Assembly (NCBI RefSeq): GCF_018380615.1 | Contig: NZ_JAGYVZ010000003.1 | Span: forward strand, 62,001-126,000 | Source: Flavobacterium psychroterrae | Lineage (GTDB): Bacteria; Bacteroidota; Bacteroidia; Flavobacteriales; Flavobacteriaceae | Length of the DNA stretch: 64,000 nt | Direction of reading: 5' to 3' | Shown here: positions 45,188 to 54,381 of the stretch, one piece after another | How the letters are laid out: each line of letters opens with the position of its first letter | Position numbering within the stretch: the stretch's first letter is position 1 | The notes under the pieces: model-generated | Databases searched by the model: none | Told to the model about the DNA's origin: nothing | The model's input: the letters and a program-made list of their open reading frames with translations, nothing else | Position numbers and translations under genes: made by a program

Positions 45188-45940
45188 CTACCAATCATCA
45201 GATCCTGGTAAATCTTTTAAAACATCGTTTGGATTGTCACTAATAAACAACATCTGTCTTTTTAAATTAAACTTTTTAATTTGGTGTTTACCTGGTACGC
45301 TATCATCCTGCATTGTATTAAATACTTCATGATCGACTTGTCCCGAAACAAGATTATATTCACTAGATAACTGAGAGCCAGCGCCTGAATTAAAAGTGCC
45401 AATTTTGACCAAAACTAAATCATTGTTTACATATCTATATACTGTTTCTCTCGTGCCGGGAGGTCCCATTGCCTGAAGCATAATGTGCAATGTCTTTTCA
45501 TTGTCTATAAAAATCTCTTCATTATCATAGATTCTGTAGCCACCATCAGTATATTCAGGATCTACCGCTTCCCATGAAATTTCCTGTAATTTATAGTCTC
45601 CTGTTTTTTGTTTTAAAAGAACCAATGTAGCTCTGGAGTCTGTGTTGTCGTTTTTATTTTGCAAAACAATTACGATGTCTTTAAGTGTATCATCATCTAG
45701 AAAACCTTCGGCCTTCATTTTTATTTCACAAGGTTCTAAAACAAAATCTTCGGCATTTTTGCCGGTTTTTGGAAATTCCAGTTGTTGCAAAGTCACGCCT
45801 TCTGTTTCGCCTTCCTCCTCTTCGTGAGAAATAGCCTGATTCAAAGTATCTGTGTTTGATACTGCCACTTTTAGATCTGACTTTTTATTACAACTCACGA
45901 TAGAGATTGCAACTAACAATAAAAATATCTTATATTTCAT
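45188..45940 (-). CDS. Lipoprotein, hypothetical
   Basis: A 250-residue probable lipoprotein with signal MKYKIFLLLVAISIVSC and a lipobox cysteine at residue 17. An acidic linker (HEEEEGETEGV) precedes a beta-rich domain at about 65-220 with the segment EGFLDDDTLKDIVIVLQNKN, which resembles calcium-binding or FG-GAP-like repeats. It is the first gene of the minus-strand cluster, 71 bases before the LRR membrane gene. Function unknown. Confidence 0.75.
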   Translation of the reverse strand: MKYKIFLLLVAISIVSCNKKSDLKVAVSNTDTLNQAISHEEEEGETEGVTLQQLEFPKTGKNAEDFVLEPCEIKMKAEGFLDDDTLKDIVIVLQNKNDNTDSRATLVLLKQKTGDYKLQEISWEAVDPEYTDGGYRIYDNEEIFIDNEKTLHIMLQAMGPPGTRETVYRYVNNDLVLVKIGTFNSGAGSQLSSEYNLVSGQVDHEVFNTMQDDSVPGKHQIKKFNLKRQMLFISDNPNDVLKDLPGSDDW

Positions 45941-45990
45941 TTATTTGAAATTTAGACCAAACTTAAGTAAAATACTATAAAATATTAGCA

Positions 45991-46032
45991 TAAAAAAACC
46001 GCTTTTCCCAAAAATGAATGGAAAAAGCGGTT
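45991..46032 (-). terminator. Terminator of the aldehyde dehydrogenase gene
   Basis: AACCGCTTTTCC pairs with GGAAAAAGCGGTT (one bulge) and is followed on the minus strand by a T-run. Confidence 0.75.
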
Positions 46033-46051
46033 GTAATTATAAATATAGGTC

Positions 46052-47605
46052 CTACAAATCAAATTTAATTCCTTGTGCCAAAGGCAAACTCGTTGTATAA
46101 TTGATTGTATTGGTTTGACGACGCATATAAATTTTCCAGGCATCAGATCCTGATTCACGTCCTCCACCAGTTTCTTTTTCTCCACCAAAAGCTCCGCCAA
46201 TTTCTGCTCCTGAAGTTCCAATATTTACGTTTGCGATTCCACAATCTGAACCTACTACTGATAAAAATCTTTCGGCTTCACGTAAATTATTGGTCATAAT
46301 AGCCGATGATAATCCCTGCCCTACTTCATTTTGAACTTCAATAGCATTATCAACATCTCCAGAATATTTAATCAAATATAAAACCGGAGCAAATGTTTCG
46401 TGCTGTACAATTGCATAGGAATTTTGAGCTTCTGCAATTGCGGGTTTTACATAACAGCCACTTTCATAACCTTCACCTGAAAGTACTCCGCCTTCAACTA
46501 AAATTTTCCCACCTTCGGCAACTACTTTATTCAAAGCAATTGCATACATTTCAACGGCATGCGTATCAATTAATGGACCAACATGATTGTTTTCGTCAAG
46601 CGGATTTCCGATTCGCAATTGTTTGTAAGCAGCAATTAAAGCGTTTTTTACTTTATCATAAATACTTTCGTGAATAATCAGGCGTCTTGTAGAGGTACAA
46701 CGCTGCCCGGCAGTTCCTACTGCGCCAAAAACAGCTCCAATAACTGTCATTTTTATATCAGCATCCGGAGTAACAATAATAGCATTATTTCCTCCTAACT
46801 CTAATAATGATCTTCCTAAACGTCCTGCAACGGCTTGCGCCACAATTTTCCCCATTCGGGTTGAACCTGTCGCAGAAACTAACGGAATTCTGGAATCAGC
46901 CGTCATTAATTCTCCTATTTTATAATCACCGTTTATTAAACATGAAATTCCTTCTGGAAGATTATTTTCTTTAATAACTTGAGCAATAATATTTTGACAA
47001 GCAATTCCGCAAAGAGGTGTTTTTTCAGAAGGTTTCCAAACGCAAACATCTCCGGCAATCCATGCTAAAGCAGTATTCCATGACCAAACTGCAACGGGAA
47101 AGTTGAATGCCGAAATAATCCCAACAACTCCTAATGAATGATATTGCTCATACATTCTATGTCCGGGTCTTTCAGAATGCATGGTTAATCCGTGTAATTG
47201 GCGGGATAATCCAACAGCAAAATCACAGATATCGATCATTTCCTGAACTTCTCCATATCCTTCCTGCAATGATTTTCCCATTTCATACGAAACTAGTTTA
47301 CCAAGAGCTTCTTTGTTTTCACGTAACTTTTGTCCAAACTGACGAACAATTTCTCCACGTTGTGGCGCAGGAATTAAACGAAAAGTCTTGAAAGCTTCTG
47401 TTGCTGATTGCATTACTTTCTCGTAATCCTCAGGTGTTGACATTTTTACCGAAGCAATTAATTTTCCGTCAACCGGTGAAAAACTGTCTAAAATTTCTCC
47501 CGAAGAAAAATTATTTACACCAGTCGATGTTCCTTCATTTATCAATTTGATGCCCAATTTTTCCAGAGCCTCATTCATTCCAAATTGCGATGCTATTGTT
47601 GTCAT
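46052..47605 (-). CDS. ALDH7-type aldehyde dehydrogenase
   Basis: A 517-residue NAD-dependent dehydrogenase. The catalytic cysteine is in GTAGQRCTSTRRLI (about residue 302) and the general base in RSLLELGGNNAIIV (about 268). The cofactor segment is ISAFNFPVAVWSWNTALAW and the Rossmann glycine is in SATGSTRMGKIV. The overall sequence matches the ALDH7A1 (alpha-aminoadipic semialdehyde, piperideine-6-carboxylate) branch, which acts in lysine catabolism, better than the betaine-aldehyde branch. It is monocistronic with its own promoter and terminator and divergent from the phosphodiesterase gene. The exact substrate is inferred from family. Confidence 0.88.
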   Translation of the reverse strand: MTTIASQFGMNEALEKLGIKLINEGTSTGVNNFSSGEILDSFSPVDGKLIASVKMSTPEDYEKVMQSATEAFKTFRLIPAPQRGEIVRQFGQKLRENKEALGKLVSYEMGKSLQEGYGEVQEMIDICDFAVGLSRQLHGLTMHSERPGHRMYEQYHSLGVVGIISAFNFPVAVWSWNTALAWIAGDVCVWKPSEKTPLCGIACQNIIAQVIKENNLPEGISCLINGDYKIGELMTADSRIPLVSATGSTRMGKIVAQAVAGRLGRSLLELGGNNAIIVTPDADIKMTVIGAVFGAVGTAGQRCTSTRRLIIHESIYDKVKNALIAAYKQLRIGNPLDENNHVGPLIDTHAVEMYAIALNKVVAEGGKILVEGGVLSGEGYESGCYVKPAIAEAQNSYAIVQHETFAPVLYLIKYSGDVDNAIEVQNEVGQGLSSAIMTNNLREAERFLSVVGSDCGIANVNIGTSGAEIGGAFGGEKETGGGRESGSDAWKIYMRRQTNTINYTTSLPLAQGIKFDL

Positions 47606-47641
47606 TGTAACTTTTTTAGTTAAAATTGTTATATTTTTATG

Positions 47642-47670
47642 TAAAGATATTATTTCAAGTTGAATTTCAA
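47642..47670 (-). promoter_or_regulatory. Promoter of the aldehyde dehydrogenase gene
   Basis: On the minus strand, TTG (complement of 47668-47670), 18 bases, then TATCTTTA (complement of 47642-47649), one mismatch from TAnnTTTG. Confidence 0.45.
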
Positions 47671-47786
47671 CCGAACGCCTTTGTTAAAATCAAGTAAATT
47701 TAGGATTAATAAAAATGAATTAAAGAAATATACCGCGATTTATTCCCTTTAATTCATGAAATTTGTAATCATAAAATTATTTAAAT

Positions 47787-48746
47787 ATGTCTGATTTCAA
47801 TCGGTTATTGCTTTGCTTGGTTTTAATTTCATTTAATGCATTTTCTCAAAAAGAGCTAAAAGCTTCATTTCAGGTTGTTCCTTTAGGAATAAAAGGCGGA
47901 ATTGATGAAAAAAATCTATCCGCTTATTTAGTCGCTCCAATTAATACTAACGATTTTATTTCTTTAGATGCCGGAACTATAAATGCAGGAATTGCAAAAG
48001 CAATCGAAAACAAAGTTTTTAAAGTTTCTACAAGTGAAGTTTTACGAAAATATATAAAAGGATATTTTATATCGCATGCGCATTTAGATCACGTTTCGGG
48101 ATTGATTATTAATTCTCCTGCCGATTCTTCCAAAACAGTTTATGCTACATCTAAATGTATGGAGATGATGGAAAATCATTATTTTAATGATGAAACCTGG
48201 GCTAATTTTGGTGATAAAGGTCCTGGAAAACCATTGAATAAATATCATTTTCAAACTTTAAATATTGGCGAAGAAACTCCAATCACAAATACAACCATGA
48301 CTGCAAAAGCTTTTCCGTTAAGTCATGTGAATCCGTTTGAAAGTACAGCGTTTTTAATCAAAAACGGAGATTCATATGTACTTTATTTAGGAGACACGGG
48401 AGCTGATGCTGTAGAAAAAAGCGATAAACTAAAATCTCTTTGGACGGAGATTGCGCCTCTTGTAAAAAGCAAACAATTAAAAGGAATATTTATTGAAGTT
48501 TCTTTCCCTAACGAACAACCTGATCAGTTTTTGTTTGGACATTTAACTCCAAATTATTTAATGAAAGAACTTCACGTTTTAGCTGATTTATCGGGAAAAG
48601 ACACGCTGAAAGGCTTCAATATTATTGTAACACATTTGAAACCGCCAACAAAAAACATCGAAAAGCTTAAAGAGCAATTGCAAAAGCAAAATGATTTAGG
48701 GTTGGAGATTATTTATCCTGAACAGGGGAAAAAGTTTGAGTTGTAA
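47787..48746 (+). CDS. Class II 3',5'-cyclic-nucleotide phosphodiesterase, exported
   Basis: A 319-residue protein with an N-terminal signal peptide (SDFNRLLLCLVLISFNAFSQ) and a metallo-beta-lactamase-like fold. The class II phosphodiesterase signature HAHLDHVSGLIINSP is at about 97-111. Further metal ligands are expected at SHVNPFEST and LYLGDTGAD, and the late segment FGHLTPNYLMKEL plus IVTHLKP matches yeast PDE1 and bacterial CpdP proteins. It would hydrolyse cAMP or cGMP in the periplasm, perhaps to scavenge nucleotides. It is a single gene, divergent from the dehydrogenase gene. Confidence 0.88.
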   Translation: MSDFNRLLLCLVLISFNAFSQKELKASFQVVPLGIKGGIDEKNLSAYLVAPINTNDFISLDAGTINAGIAKAIENKVFKVSTSEVLRKYIKGYFISHAHLDHVSGLIINSPADSSKTVYATSKCMEMMENHYFNDETWANFGDKGPGKPLNKYHFQTLNIGEETPITNTTMTAKAFPLSHVNPFESTAFLIKNGDSYVLYLGDTGADAVEKSDKLKSLWTEIAPLVKSKQLKGIFIEVSFPNEQPDQFLFGHLTPNYLMKELHVLADLSGKDTLKGFNIIVTHLKPPTKNIEKLKEQLQKQNDLGLEIIYPEQGKKFEL

Positions 48747-48896
48747 AAAATTCCCGTTACAACATGAAATTCGATCGTAGTCAATCCTTTCGTATATGTT
48801 TTATACTATCCAATATTTCTAAAAACATATCAAGCTATCACATAATTGTAAACAGAAACTTTGATGATTTGACACGTCAAAGTAGCTGATTAAGTT

Positions 48897-49691
48897 TTAT
48901 TTAGAAGTATTACTTTGTAATATATCCAATGTCTGAGAAGAATTTCTTCCACTTAATGGATCAATAGACTCAAAATTAAAATAAGATTTTACAACTGTCA
49001 TTATTCTTTTATTTTTAACTATTTCGTTGAAGTTTAGAAATTTCATTCGCTGATATTCTTCTCTTGGAACCATTAAAAATTCAACATAGAAATATTCAAT
49101 ATTAAAATTATCCTTCGCATTTGTACTGATTTCAATTTCTCTTCCATTTTCTATATGAACTTGAATAAATCTATCATATAATCCCCATTCATAATTTACA
49201 TCTTGCCCTGTATAGTAATCGGAACCTAATTCTTCTACACCATCAACTGTAGTTTTGTACTTGTCATAAAAAGACTTCATAAGTCTTTGAAGTTCCTTCT
49301 CTTGTCTAAATTTTGCATAACCTACGACTGCTTTAATCTTTTTCTTTTCGTCTATTTCAATATAAATCCTATGGAAAAACAACTCATCAAAATGTGCTAC
49401 GCTATCCTGTTTTTCTATAGTCATATAACCACATCTTTTTACGCCAGTTGGCAAAACACTTCCAGTTTTTCTATCATACATTTTTTCATCTGTACATGAA
49501 TAAGACTCTGTTGCTGTTGTATCAAGTATTTTTGATGTTAGTTGTTTTGCATCTTCATTAAAATCAATTATAGCTAAATCAAATTTGCATTTTGCTTTTA
49601 ATATTTTAGGCTGTTCAAATTCTATTACTTTTCTTTCACACCCAATAATGAGTAAAATTAGAACAGGTATGATTTTAAAGTGGTTTTTCAT
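48897..49691 (-). CDS. Lipoprotein, hypothetical
   Basis: A 264-residue probable lipoprotein, signal MKNHFKIIPVLILLIIGC with the lipobox cysteine at residue 18. The mature part is charged and mixed alpha/beta, with a C-terminal tail rich in Ser. I do not recognise a family. It stands alone between repeats and the dioxygenase gene. Base composition is AT-rich like the neighbours. Function unknown. Confidence 0.72.
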   Translation of the reverse strand: MKNHFKIIPVLILLIIGCERKVIEFEQPKILKAKCKFDLAIIDFNEDAKQLTSKILDTTATESYSCTDEKMYDRKTGSVLPTGVKRCGYMTIEKQDSVAHFDELFFHRIYIEIDEKKKIKAVVGYAKFRQEKELQRLMKSFYDKYKTTVDGVEELGSDYYTGQDVNYEWGLYDRFIQVHIENGREIEISTNAKDNFNIEYFYVEFLMVPREEYQRMKFLNFNEIVKNKRIMTVVKSYFNFESIDPLSGRNSSQTLDILQSNTSK

Positions 49692-49862
49692 TTTCTTAAA
49701 TTAATTGACAATATTTTAATGCTATTATAGTGAGTGCTTTAAACTTCTTTGTGAAATTAAAAAAAAGTGTACAAAATTTGTAATTCCCGCCCATACACCT
49801 TTTATATTCGAAAACCGCACAAGAGAATTTGTGCGAAAGGTTGGGAAATAATTTCTAATTAA

Positions 49863-50402
49863 CTACTTCTTAGCAACAAATCTGGGATCAGATTCCATTA
49901 CGGTTCCGCAATTATCGCAGGTTCTTAGTTCTAATGAATTATAAAAATGTTCAAAATGTGGCAGGAAATCTTTTTCGATATTGTGCAATTCAAAAAGTAC
50001 TTCGTAGAGTTTATGATTACAGTTTTCGCAATGCCAAAGCAATCCGTCAGTATAACCTTTTCCGGCACGTTTGCGCTCTATTACCAAACCAATAGAACCT
50101 TCTGAACGAACTGGAGAATGTGGTATTTTTGCTGGATGAAGGTACATATCGCCAGCATGTAATTCCATTTCTTTGCGTTCGCCATCCTCCTGAATAATTA
50201 CTTTTATACTGCCTTCAAGCTGATAAAAAAGTTCTTCGGTTTCATTGTAATGATAGTCTTTTCGGGCATTTGGTCCTGCGACAATCATCACGATATAATC
50301 ACCGGAATCGACATAAAGATTTTTATTTCCAACTGGCGGTTTAAGTAAATGACGGTTTTCGTCGATCCATTTTGTAAGATTGAAGGGCTTTGCTATTGAC
50401 AT
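49863..50402 (-). CDS. nbaC: 3-hydroxyanthranilate 3,4-dioxygenase
   Basis: A 179-residue cupin enzyme that opens the ring of 3-hydroxyanthranilate in the kynurenine pathway of tryptophan degradation. The iron ligands are in RKDYHYNETEELFYQLEG and LHPAKIPHSPVRS, and the substrate arginine is also present. The C-terminal rubredoxin-like site has two CxxC pairs, WHCENCNHKLY and RTCDNCGTVMES. The length is normal for the bacterial form. No other kynurenine gene is adjacent in this window; the ALDH gene at 46052-47605 belongs to the ALDH7 group and is not an obvious partner. Confidence 0.95.
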   Translation of the reverse strand: MSIAKPFNLTKWIDENRHLLKPPVGNKNLYVDSGDYIVMIVAGPNARKDYHYNETEELFYQLEGSIKVIIQEDGERKEMELHAGDMYLHPAKIPHSPVRSEGSIGLVIERKRAGKGYTDGLLWHCENCNHKLYEVLFELHNIEKDFLPHFEHFYNSLELRTCDNCGTVMESDPRFVAKK

Positions 50403-50545
50403 TTTTTTTGATAATTTGTATGAAGCTAAGTTAAGGAAAAAGTTTTCAGTTTTCAGTCGCAGTTTTCAGTAAGTTGCGATTGTAAAAATTTTTAAGTCAG
50501 AGTTTCCAATAAGTTGAGACTGAATACTGAGACTGCAAACTGCCA

Positions 50546-51646
50546 CTATTTCATCTCTTGTATCAAATAAATATAAACGGGAAAATGGTCACTAAAACCC
50601 ACTTCGGTTAAACTGTGGCGCAATGGATATCCTTTATATTGCCCTGAATTCTGAACAAGAAAAGGCCTGTTGAAAATACCGGCTTTCCAAAATTTGAATG
50701 TTGCAAAATCAGGTTTTATTAAAGATTCGGTGATTATAATCTGGTCAAAAATATCCCAGGAATCTCTAAAGGCAATTGTTCCCATGCCTTTATTTGCCAT
50801 TTCTTCAAACGGATTAAAAGTGCCAAATTCCGGAACTTCACTCTTTTTTGCTTTTGCTCCCAACGCTATTTTTACGCTCCTGTTAAACGGACCGTCGTTT
50901 AAATCGCCCATTGTAATGACTTTTGCATTCGGGTTTATTTGCTGAAGAGAATCTATAATTCTTCTGTTTAAATTTCCTGCTAATTCTCGAAACGGACTAC
51001 TCTTCTTTTCTCCTCCAGATCTCGACGGCCAGTGATTTACTATAATATGAATCTCCTCATCTTCCAAAAAACCTGTTATTAAAAGCTGATCTCTTGTGAA
51101 AATTCGGTTCTTATTTTCCGTTTTTATTTGGACTTCATCATCTGATTCTTCCTTCTTTTCCTCTTTTACAATCGAATTATTTTTATAGATGTATAAAGGA
51201 ATATTGGAATATGACGTAGGTTTGAAATATTTTTTTTGATATAGCAATGCAACATCAATTCCACGTTTGTCCGGCGAATCAAAATGAATGATTCCGTAAT
51301 CAAAATGCTGCAATTTAGGCTGTTTGATTAAGTCTTCAAGAACACCGCGATTTTCAATTTCAGAACCTCCAATTAATGTTGGTGCGTTTGAATTTTCGGG
51401 TGTTCCTATTTCGGATAAAACTCTGGAAAGGTTTTTTAATTTTTGTTCGTACTTTTCTTTTGTCCAATGTTGCGCTCCGCTTGGCGTCCATTCGTCATCG
51501 TGCGTCGTTGGATCATTTATGGTGTCAAAAAGATTTTCGAAATTATAGAATGCAACGGTGTGAATTGTATATTTTTTGGATTGTGAGTGTAAAAATGAAA
51601 ATGAAAAAATGGCAATACAATAAAAATATAATCTGATAAGCTTCAT
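50546..51646 (-). CDS. Exported endonuclease/exonuclease/phosphatase family protein
   Basis: About 366 residues when started at the ATG at 51646, which begins a signal peptide (MKLIRLYFYCIAIFSFSFLHSQ). A longer frame reaching 51682 would precede this signal. The EEP fold motifs are complete: AFYNFENLFD, GGSEIENRG (metal Glu), VNHWPSRSGG, VITMGDLNDGP and the C-terminal GFSDHFPVYIYL. Such exported proteins are phosphodiesterases or nucleases, and a role in extracellular DNA or phosphate use is possible. Not linked to a visible operon. Confidence 0.9.
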   Translation of the reverse strand: MKLIRLYFYCIAIFSFSFLHSQSKKYTIHTVAFYNFENLFDTINDPTTHDDEWTPSGAQHWTKEKYEQKLKNLSRVLSEIGTPENSNAPTLIGGSEIENRGVLEDLIKQPKLQHFDYGIIHFDSPDKRGIDVALLYQKKYFKPTSYSNIPLYIYKNNSIVKEEKKEESDDEVQIKTENKNRIFTRDQLLITGFLEDEEIHIIVNHWPSRSGGEKKSSPFRELAGNLNRRIIDSLQQINPNAKVITMGDLNDGPFNRSVKIALGAKAKKSEVPEFGTFNPFEEMANKGMGTIAFRDSWDIFDQIIITESLIKPDFATFKFWKAGIFNRPFLVQNSGQYKGYPLRHSLTEVGFSDHFPVYIYLIQEMK

Positions 51647-51731
51647 AAACTCTGTTGTTTTAAAAAAGCTCAATTTAAACAAATAAATTAATTTGTAGGA
51701 ATTTTCTAATTATTTTATTTTTTAAAATATC

Positions 51732-51739
51732 TATATTTG
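51732..51739 (+). promoter_or_regulatory. Promoter -7 element of the LD-carboxypeptidase gene
   Basis: TATATTTG matches TAnnTTTG and lies 29 bases before the ATG at 51769. No well-placed TTG was found. Confidence 0.4.
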
Positions 51740-51768
51740 TTTATCTTTAATAATGAACCCGCGAAAAC

Positions 51769-52773
51769 ATGAAAACGAGCCCAATTCAACACTTCAGAAA
51801 ACACTTTTGTTTTTGTAAATTCATATTTCTTATTTTTGCCTTACAATCACTCAACTGTCAATCCCAACAAAACATGATAACACCACCTTATTTACAAAAA
51901 GGAGATACCATAGCTATTTTAGCCACTGCAAGAAAAAATGTCGACGATAACTTAAAACCTACCATTGATTTATTGCACAGTTGGGGATTAGAAGCCGTTG
52001 TTGGAACCACTATTGGACTTTACTTTAATCAATTAGCAGGAACCGATGAGCAACGTGCGGCAGATTTTCAGCATCAACTTGATAATCCTAATATAAAAGC
52101 AATTTGGTGTGTTCGTGGCGGATACGGAACTGTGAGAATGGTGGATCTTTTAGACTTTACCAAGTTCAAACAACACCCAAAATGGATTATTGGTTTTAGT
52201 GACGTAACGGTTTTACACAATCATTTGAATACAATGGGCTATAAATCCATTCATGGAGTTATGCCGGTTACGATTCCGCGTGCTACTCCTGCTGCAATTA
52301 GTTCCATGAAATCGAGTTTGTTTGGTGAACCATTGTCTTATTCTGTCGCGCCAGATAAAATGAATAGATTCGGGAAAGCAACCGGAGAATTAGTTGGTGG
52401 TAACTTGTCTATTTTATACAGTTTATTAGGTTCTCCATCAGCAATTGATTGCAGGGATAAAATTTTATTTATCGAAGATCTTGACGAATATTTATATCAT
52501 ATTGATCGTATGATGATGAATTTACGACGCAATGGTTGTATCGAAAACCTAAAAGGAATTATCGTTGGCGGAATGACCAAAATGAAAGACAACGAAGTTC
52601 CTTGGGGGAAAAATGCAGTTGAAATCGTAGATGATGTGACTAAGAAATACAATATTCCGGTAATTTTTAACTTTCCGGCAGGACATATCCAGGACAATCG
52701 GGCTTTGATAATGGGAAACACTATTACAATCGAAGTTAACGAAACCGGAAGTACTGTTTCTTTTCAAAAATAA
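51769..52773 (+). CDS. ldcA: LD-carboxypeptidase (muramoyltetrapeptide carboxypeptidase family S66)
   Basis: A 334-residue enzyme expected to remove the terminal D-alanine from murein tetrapeptides during cell-wall recycling. The serine nucleophile is in IIGFSDVTVLHNHL (about residue 144), the Glu in LFIEDLDEYLYHID (about 234) and the His in FPAGHIQDNRALI (about 305). An N-terminal hydrophobic stretch ends SLNCQSQQ, so it is exported and may be a lipoprotein although the lipobox is not canonical. The cytoplasmic LdcA of E. coli lacks such a signal, so a periplasmic location is inferred. Confidence 0.92.
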   Translation: MKTSPIQHFRKHFCFCKFIFLIFALQSLNCQSQQNMITPPYLQKGDTIAILATARKNVDDNLKPTIDLLHSWGLEAVVGTTIGLYFNQLAGTDEQRAADFQHQLDNPNIKAIWCVRGGYGTVRMVDLLDFTKFKQHPKWIIGFSDVTVLHNHLNTMGYKSIHGVMPVTIPRATPAAISSMKSSLFGEPLSYSVAPDKMNRFGKATGELVGGNLSILYSLLGSPSAIDCRDKILFIEDLDEYLYHIDRMMMNLRRNGCIENLKGIIVGGMTKMKDNEVPWGKNAVEIVDDVTKKYNIPVIFNFPAGHIQDNRALIMGNTITIEVNETGSTVSFQK

Positions 52774-52824
52774 TATAGTCGCTCATTTCTTTTAAATAAG
52801 AAAAAAATACCACAATATATCTCT

Positions 52825-52884
52825 CGCAAAGTCGCAAAGACGCAAAGTTTTAACCAAATTACTTTGCGTCTTTACGACTTTGCG
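52825..52884. repeat. Large hairpin repeat upstream of yraN
   Basis: The left arm at 52825-52848 and right arm at 52861-52884 match at 23 of 24 positions (core CGCAAAGACGCAAAGT), with a 12-base loop. This GCAAAGNCGCAAAG word is a frequent intergenic repeat in flavobacteria to my knowledge. It may stop transcription or shape mRNA ends. Confidence 0.7.
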
Positions 52885-52944
52885 CGCAAATTATTCACTA
52901 CATCATAATTCATAATTCACAACTTATAATTCACAATTAAAAAA

Positions 52945-53316
52945 ATGGCCGAACATAATGAATTAGGGAAAAAAGGAGAAAATCTTGCTGTAGAATTTCT
53001 TCAGAAAGAAGGCTATAAAATTCTGGATAGAAACTGGATTTTTCAAAAGGCTGAAATTGATATTATTGCACTAAAAGATGAAATTTTAGCGGTTATTGAA
53101 GTTAAAACCAGATCAAGTTTGGATTTTGGTGCTCCACAAGATTTTGTCAAGCCTAAAAAAATTCAACTTCTTATTAAAGCAGTAAATGCCTACATAAACG
53201 ATAGGCAAAAGGATTTTTGTGACAATTTGAATATTAGATTTGATATTATTGCCATTCATAAAAGCGGCGAAACATTTGCAATTGAACATCTTACAGACGC
53301 TTTTTATCATTTTTAA
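52945..53316 (+). CDS. yraN: YraN family (UPF0102) putative nuclease
   Basis: A 123-residue protein of the UPF0102 family. The family start is HNELGKKGENLAVEFLQKEGYKIL, and the PD-(D/E)xK-type site is AEIDIIALKDEILAVIEVKTRSS (Asp, then E-x-K). The length is typical. Its molecular role is not established, though a DNA-processing function is often assumed from the Holliday-resolvase-like fold. Confidence 0.92.
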   Translation: MAEHNELGKKGENLAVEFLQKEGYKILDRNWIFQKAEIDIIALKDEILAVIEVKTRSSLDFGAPQDFVKPKKIQLLIKAVNAYINDRQKDFCDNLNIRFDIIAIHKSGETFAIEHLTDAFYHF

Positions 53317-53337
53317 CATAAATTTTTATTGTTATAT

Positions 53338-53368
53338 TTGTAACAAATTGTTTTTTTATTTATCTTTG
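53338..53368 (+). promoter_or_regulatory. Promoter of the 218-residue gene
   Basis: TTG (53338-53340), 20 bases, then TATCTTTG (53361-53368), about 68 bases before the ATG at 53437. Confidence 0.6.
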
Positions 53369-53436
53369 TCAAGATTTATAACATCGCTATTACACCAAAC
53401 AACCACAATTAAGTTACAAAAAAAAAGAAAAAAATT

Positions 53437-54093
53437 ATGAAAACCGTTTCTTCAATCGTCGAAAATTACATTAAAACGAAACCCTTTTTATTAAATGCGT
53501 TATCGCTTGGAATCATTAACCTAACTTCTCTTTCCCGGAATATTATGACCGAATTAGAAAGTGAATTTGGTAAAGAAGTCAAACAAGGCGCAGTTGTAAT
53601 GTCCTTAAAACGACTCACCGAAGAACTGGATTTTAAATTAAATCATAAAATTAATAAGGTAATCAAGAATATTGGTGAAATCACAGTTCGATCTGAATTG
53701 ACGGATTATACTTTTGCTGCATCAGAAACGGTTTTAAACAAACAAGCCGATTTAATCTCTGACATAAATGCCTTATCTGATATATTTTATACCTCATCAC
53801 GTGGTGTAAATGAAACTAATATCGTTGTTAGCAGCAGTGTAAATCATTTAGTTGAAAAGCACTTTGTGAGAGAAAAATTAATTCAGAAATTAGATAATTT
53901 AGCTTCTATTACCGTAAAATTACCGAAAGAAAATATCGTTGTTCCGGGAATTTACTATTTCATCTTTCAACGTTTGGCTTGGGAAGGAATCATTATCAAC
54001 GAGGTAATTTCTACTTCGAATGAATTCACCATTTTAGTTGGAGAAGATCAGGTTGATGTTGCTTTTAAAGTTATAAAAGATTTGAAAAACTAA
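53437..54093 (+). CDS. Conserved flavobacterial hypothetical protein, ACT-like C-terminus
   Basis: A 218-residue soluble protein, no signal or membrane helix. The C-terminal half (about 145-218) has the alternating beta-alpha-beta pattern and the segment GIIINEVISTSNEFTILVGEDQVDVAFKVIKDL, which is like the ACT domain ends of aspartate kinase regulatory parts. The N-terminal half is helical (IVENYIKTKPFLLNALSLGI). Similar proteins are sometimes annotated as aspartate kinase, which they are not by length. A small-ligand sensor is possible. Own promoter and strong terminator. Confidence 0.75.
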   Translation: MKTVSSIVENYIKTKPFLLNALSLGIINLTSLSRNIMTELESEFGKEVKQGAVVMSLKRLTEELDFKLNHKINKVIKNIGEITVRSELTDYTFAASETVLNKQADLISDINALSDIFYTSSRGVNETNIVVSSSVNHLVEKHFVREKLIQKLDNLASITVKLPKENIVVPGIYYFIFQRLAWEGIIINEVISTSNEFTILVGEDQVDVAFKVIKDLKN

Positions 54094-54141
54094 ATAAAAA
54101 TTTAATTTAACACAATTACATTTTCAAATTCTCCATCTTAT

Positions 54142-54183
54142 AAAATCCTTTTGTCTTTTAAAAAAGATAAAAGGATTTTTTTG
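54142..54183 (+). terminator. Terminator of the 218-residue gene
   Basis: AAATCCTTTT-TCTTTT and AAAAGGATTT form a stem followed by seven T. Confidence 0.8.
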
Positions 54184-54333
54184 TTATATCCTATTGTCTA
54201 ATCATCAAATACAACATCTTAAATAAGAATATTCGCAATAATTACACATCTAAATAATCAATTTAAAAATATCAGTTAAAAAACACAGACTTGAAAAAGA
54301 GCGATTTACAATTGGCTTTAGCGGGATTCAATA

Positions 54334-54381
54334 CAAATTATATTAAAAAAAATATAATTAAGTTTTTTTTAATATAATTTG
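54334..54381. repeat. AT-rich inverted repeat upstream of the sigma-factor gene
   Basis: The perfect 19-base arms at 54334-54352 (starting CAAATTATATT) and 54363-54381 are separated by 10 bases. The right arm overlaps the TTG element of the sigma-factor promoter. The surrounding 392-base gap holds no gene. Confidence 0.65.

Noticed and set aside
46052..50402. A kynurenine-pathway operon of the aldehyde dehydrogenase and dioxygenase
   Set aside because: The dehydrogenase belongs to the ALDH7 group, three unrelated intervals and a gene on the other strand lie between, and no other pathway gene is present.
54334..54381. A terminator for the upstream gene
   Set aside because: The stem is pure A/T except its ends, and a better terminator is at 54142-54183.
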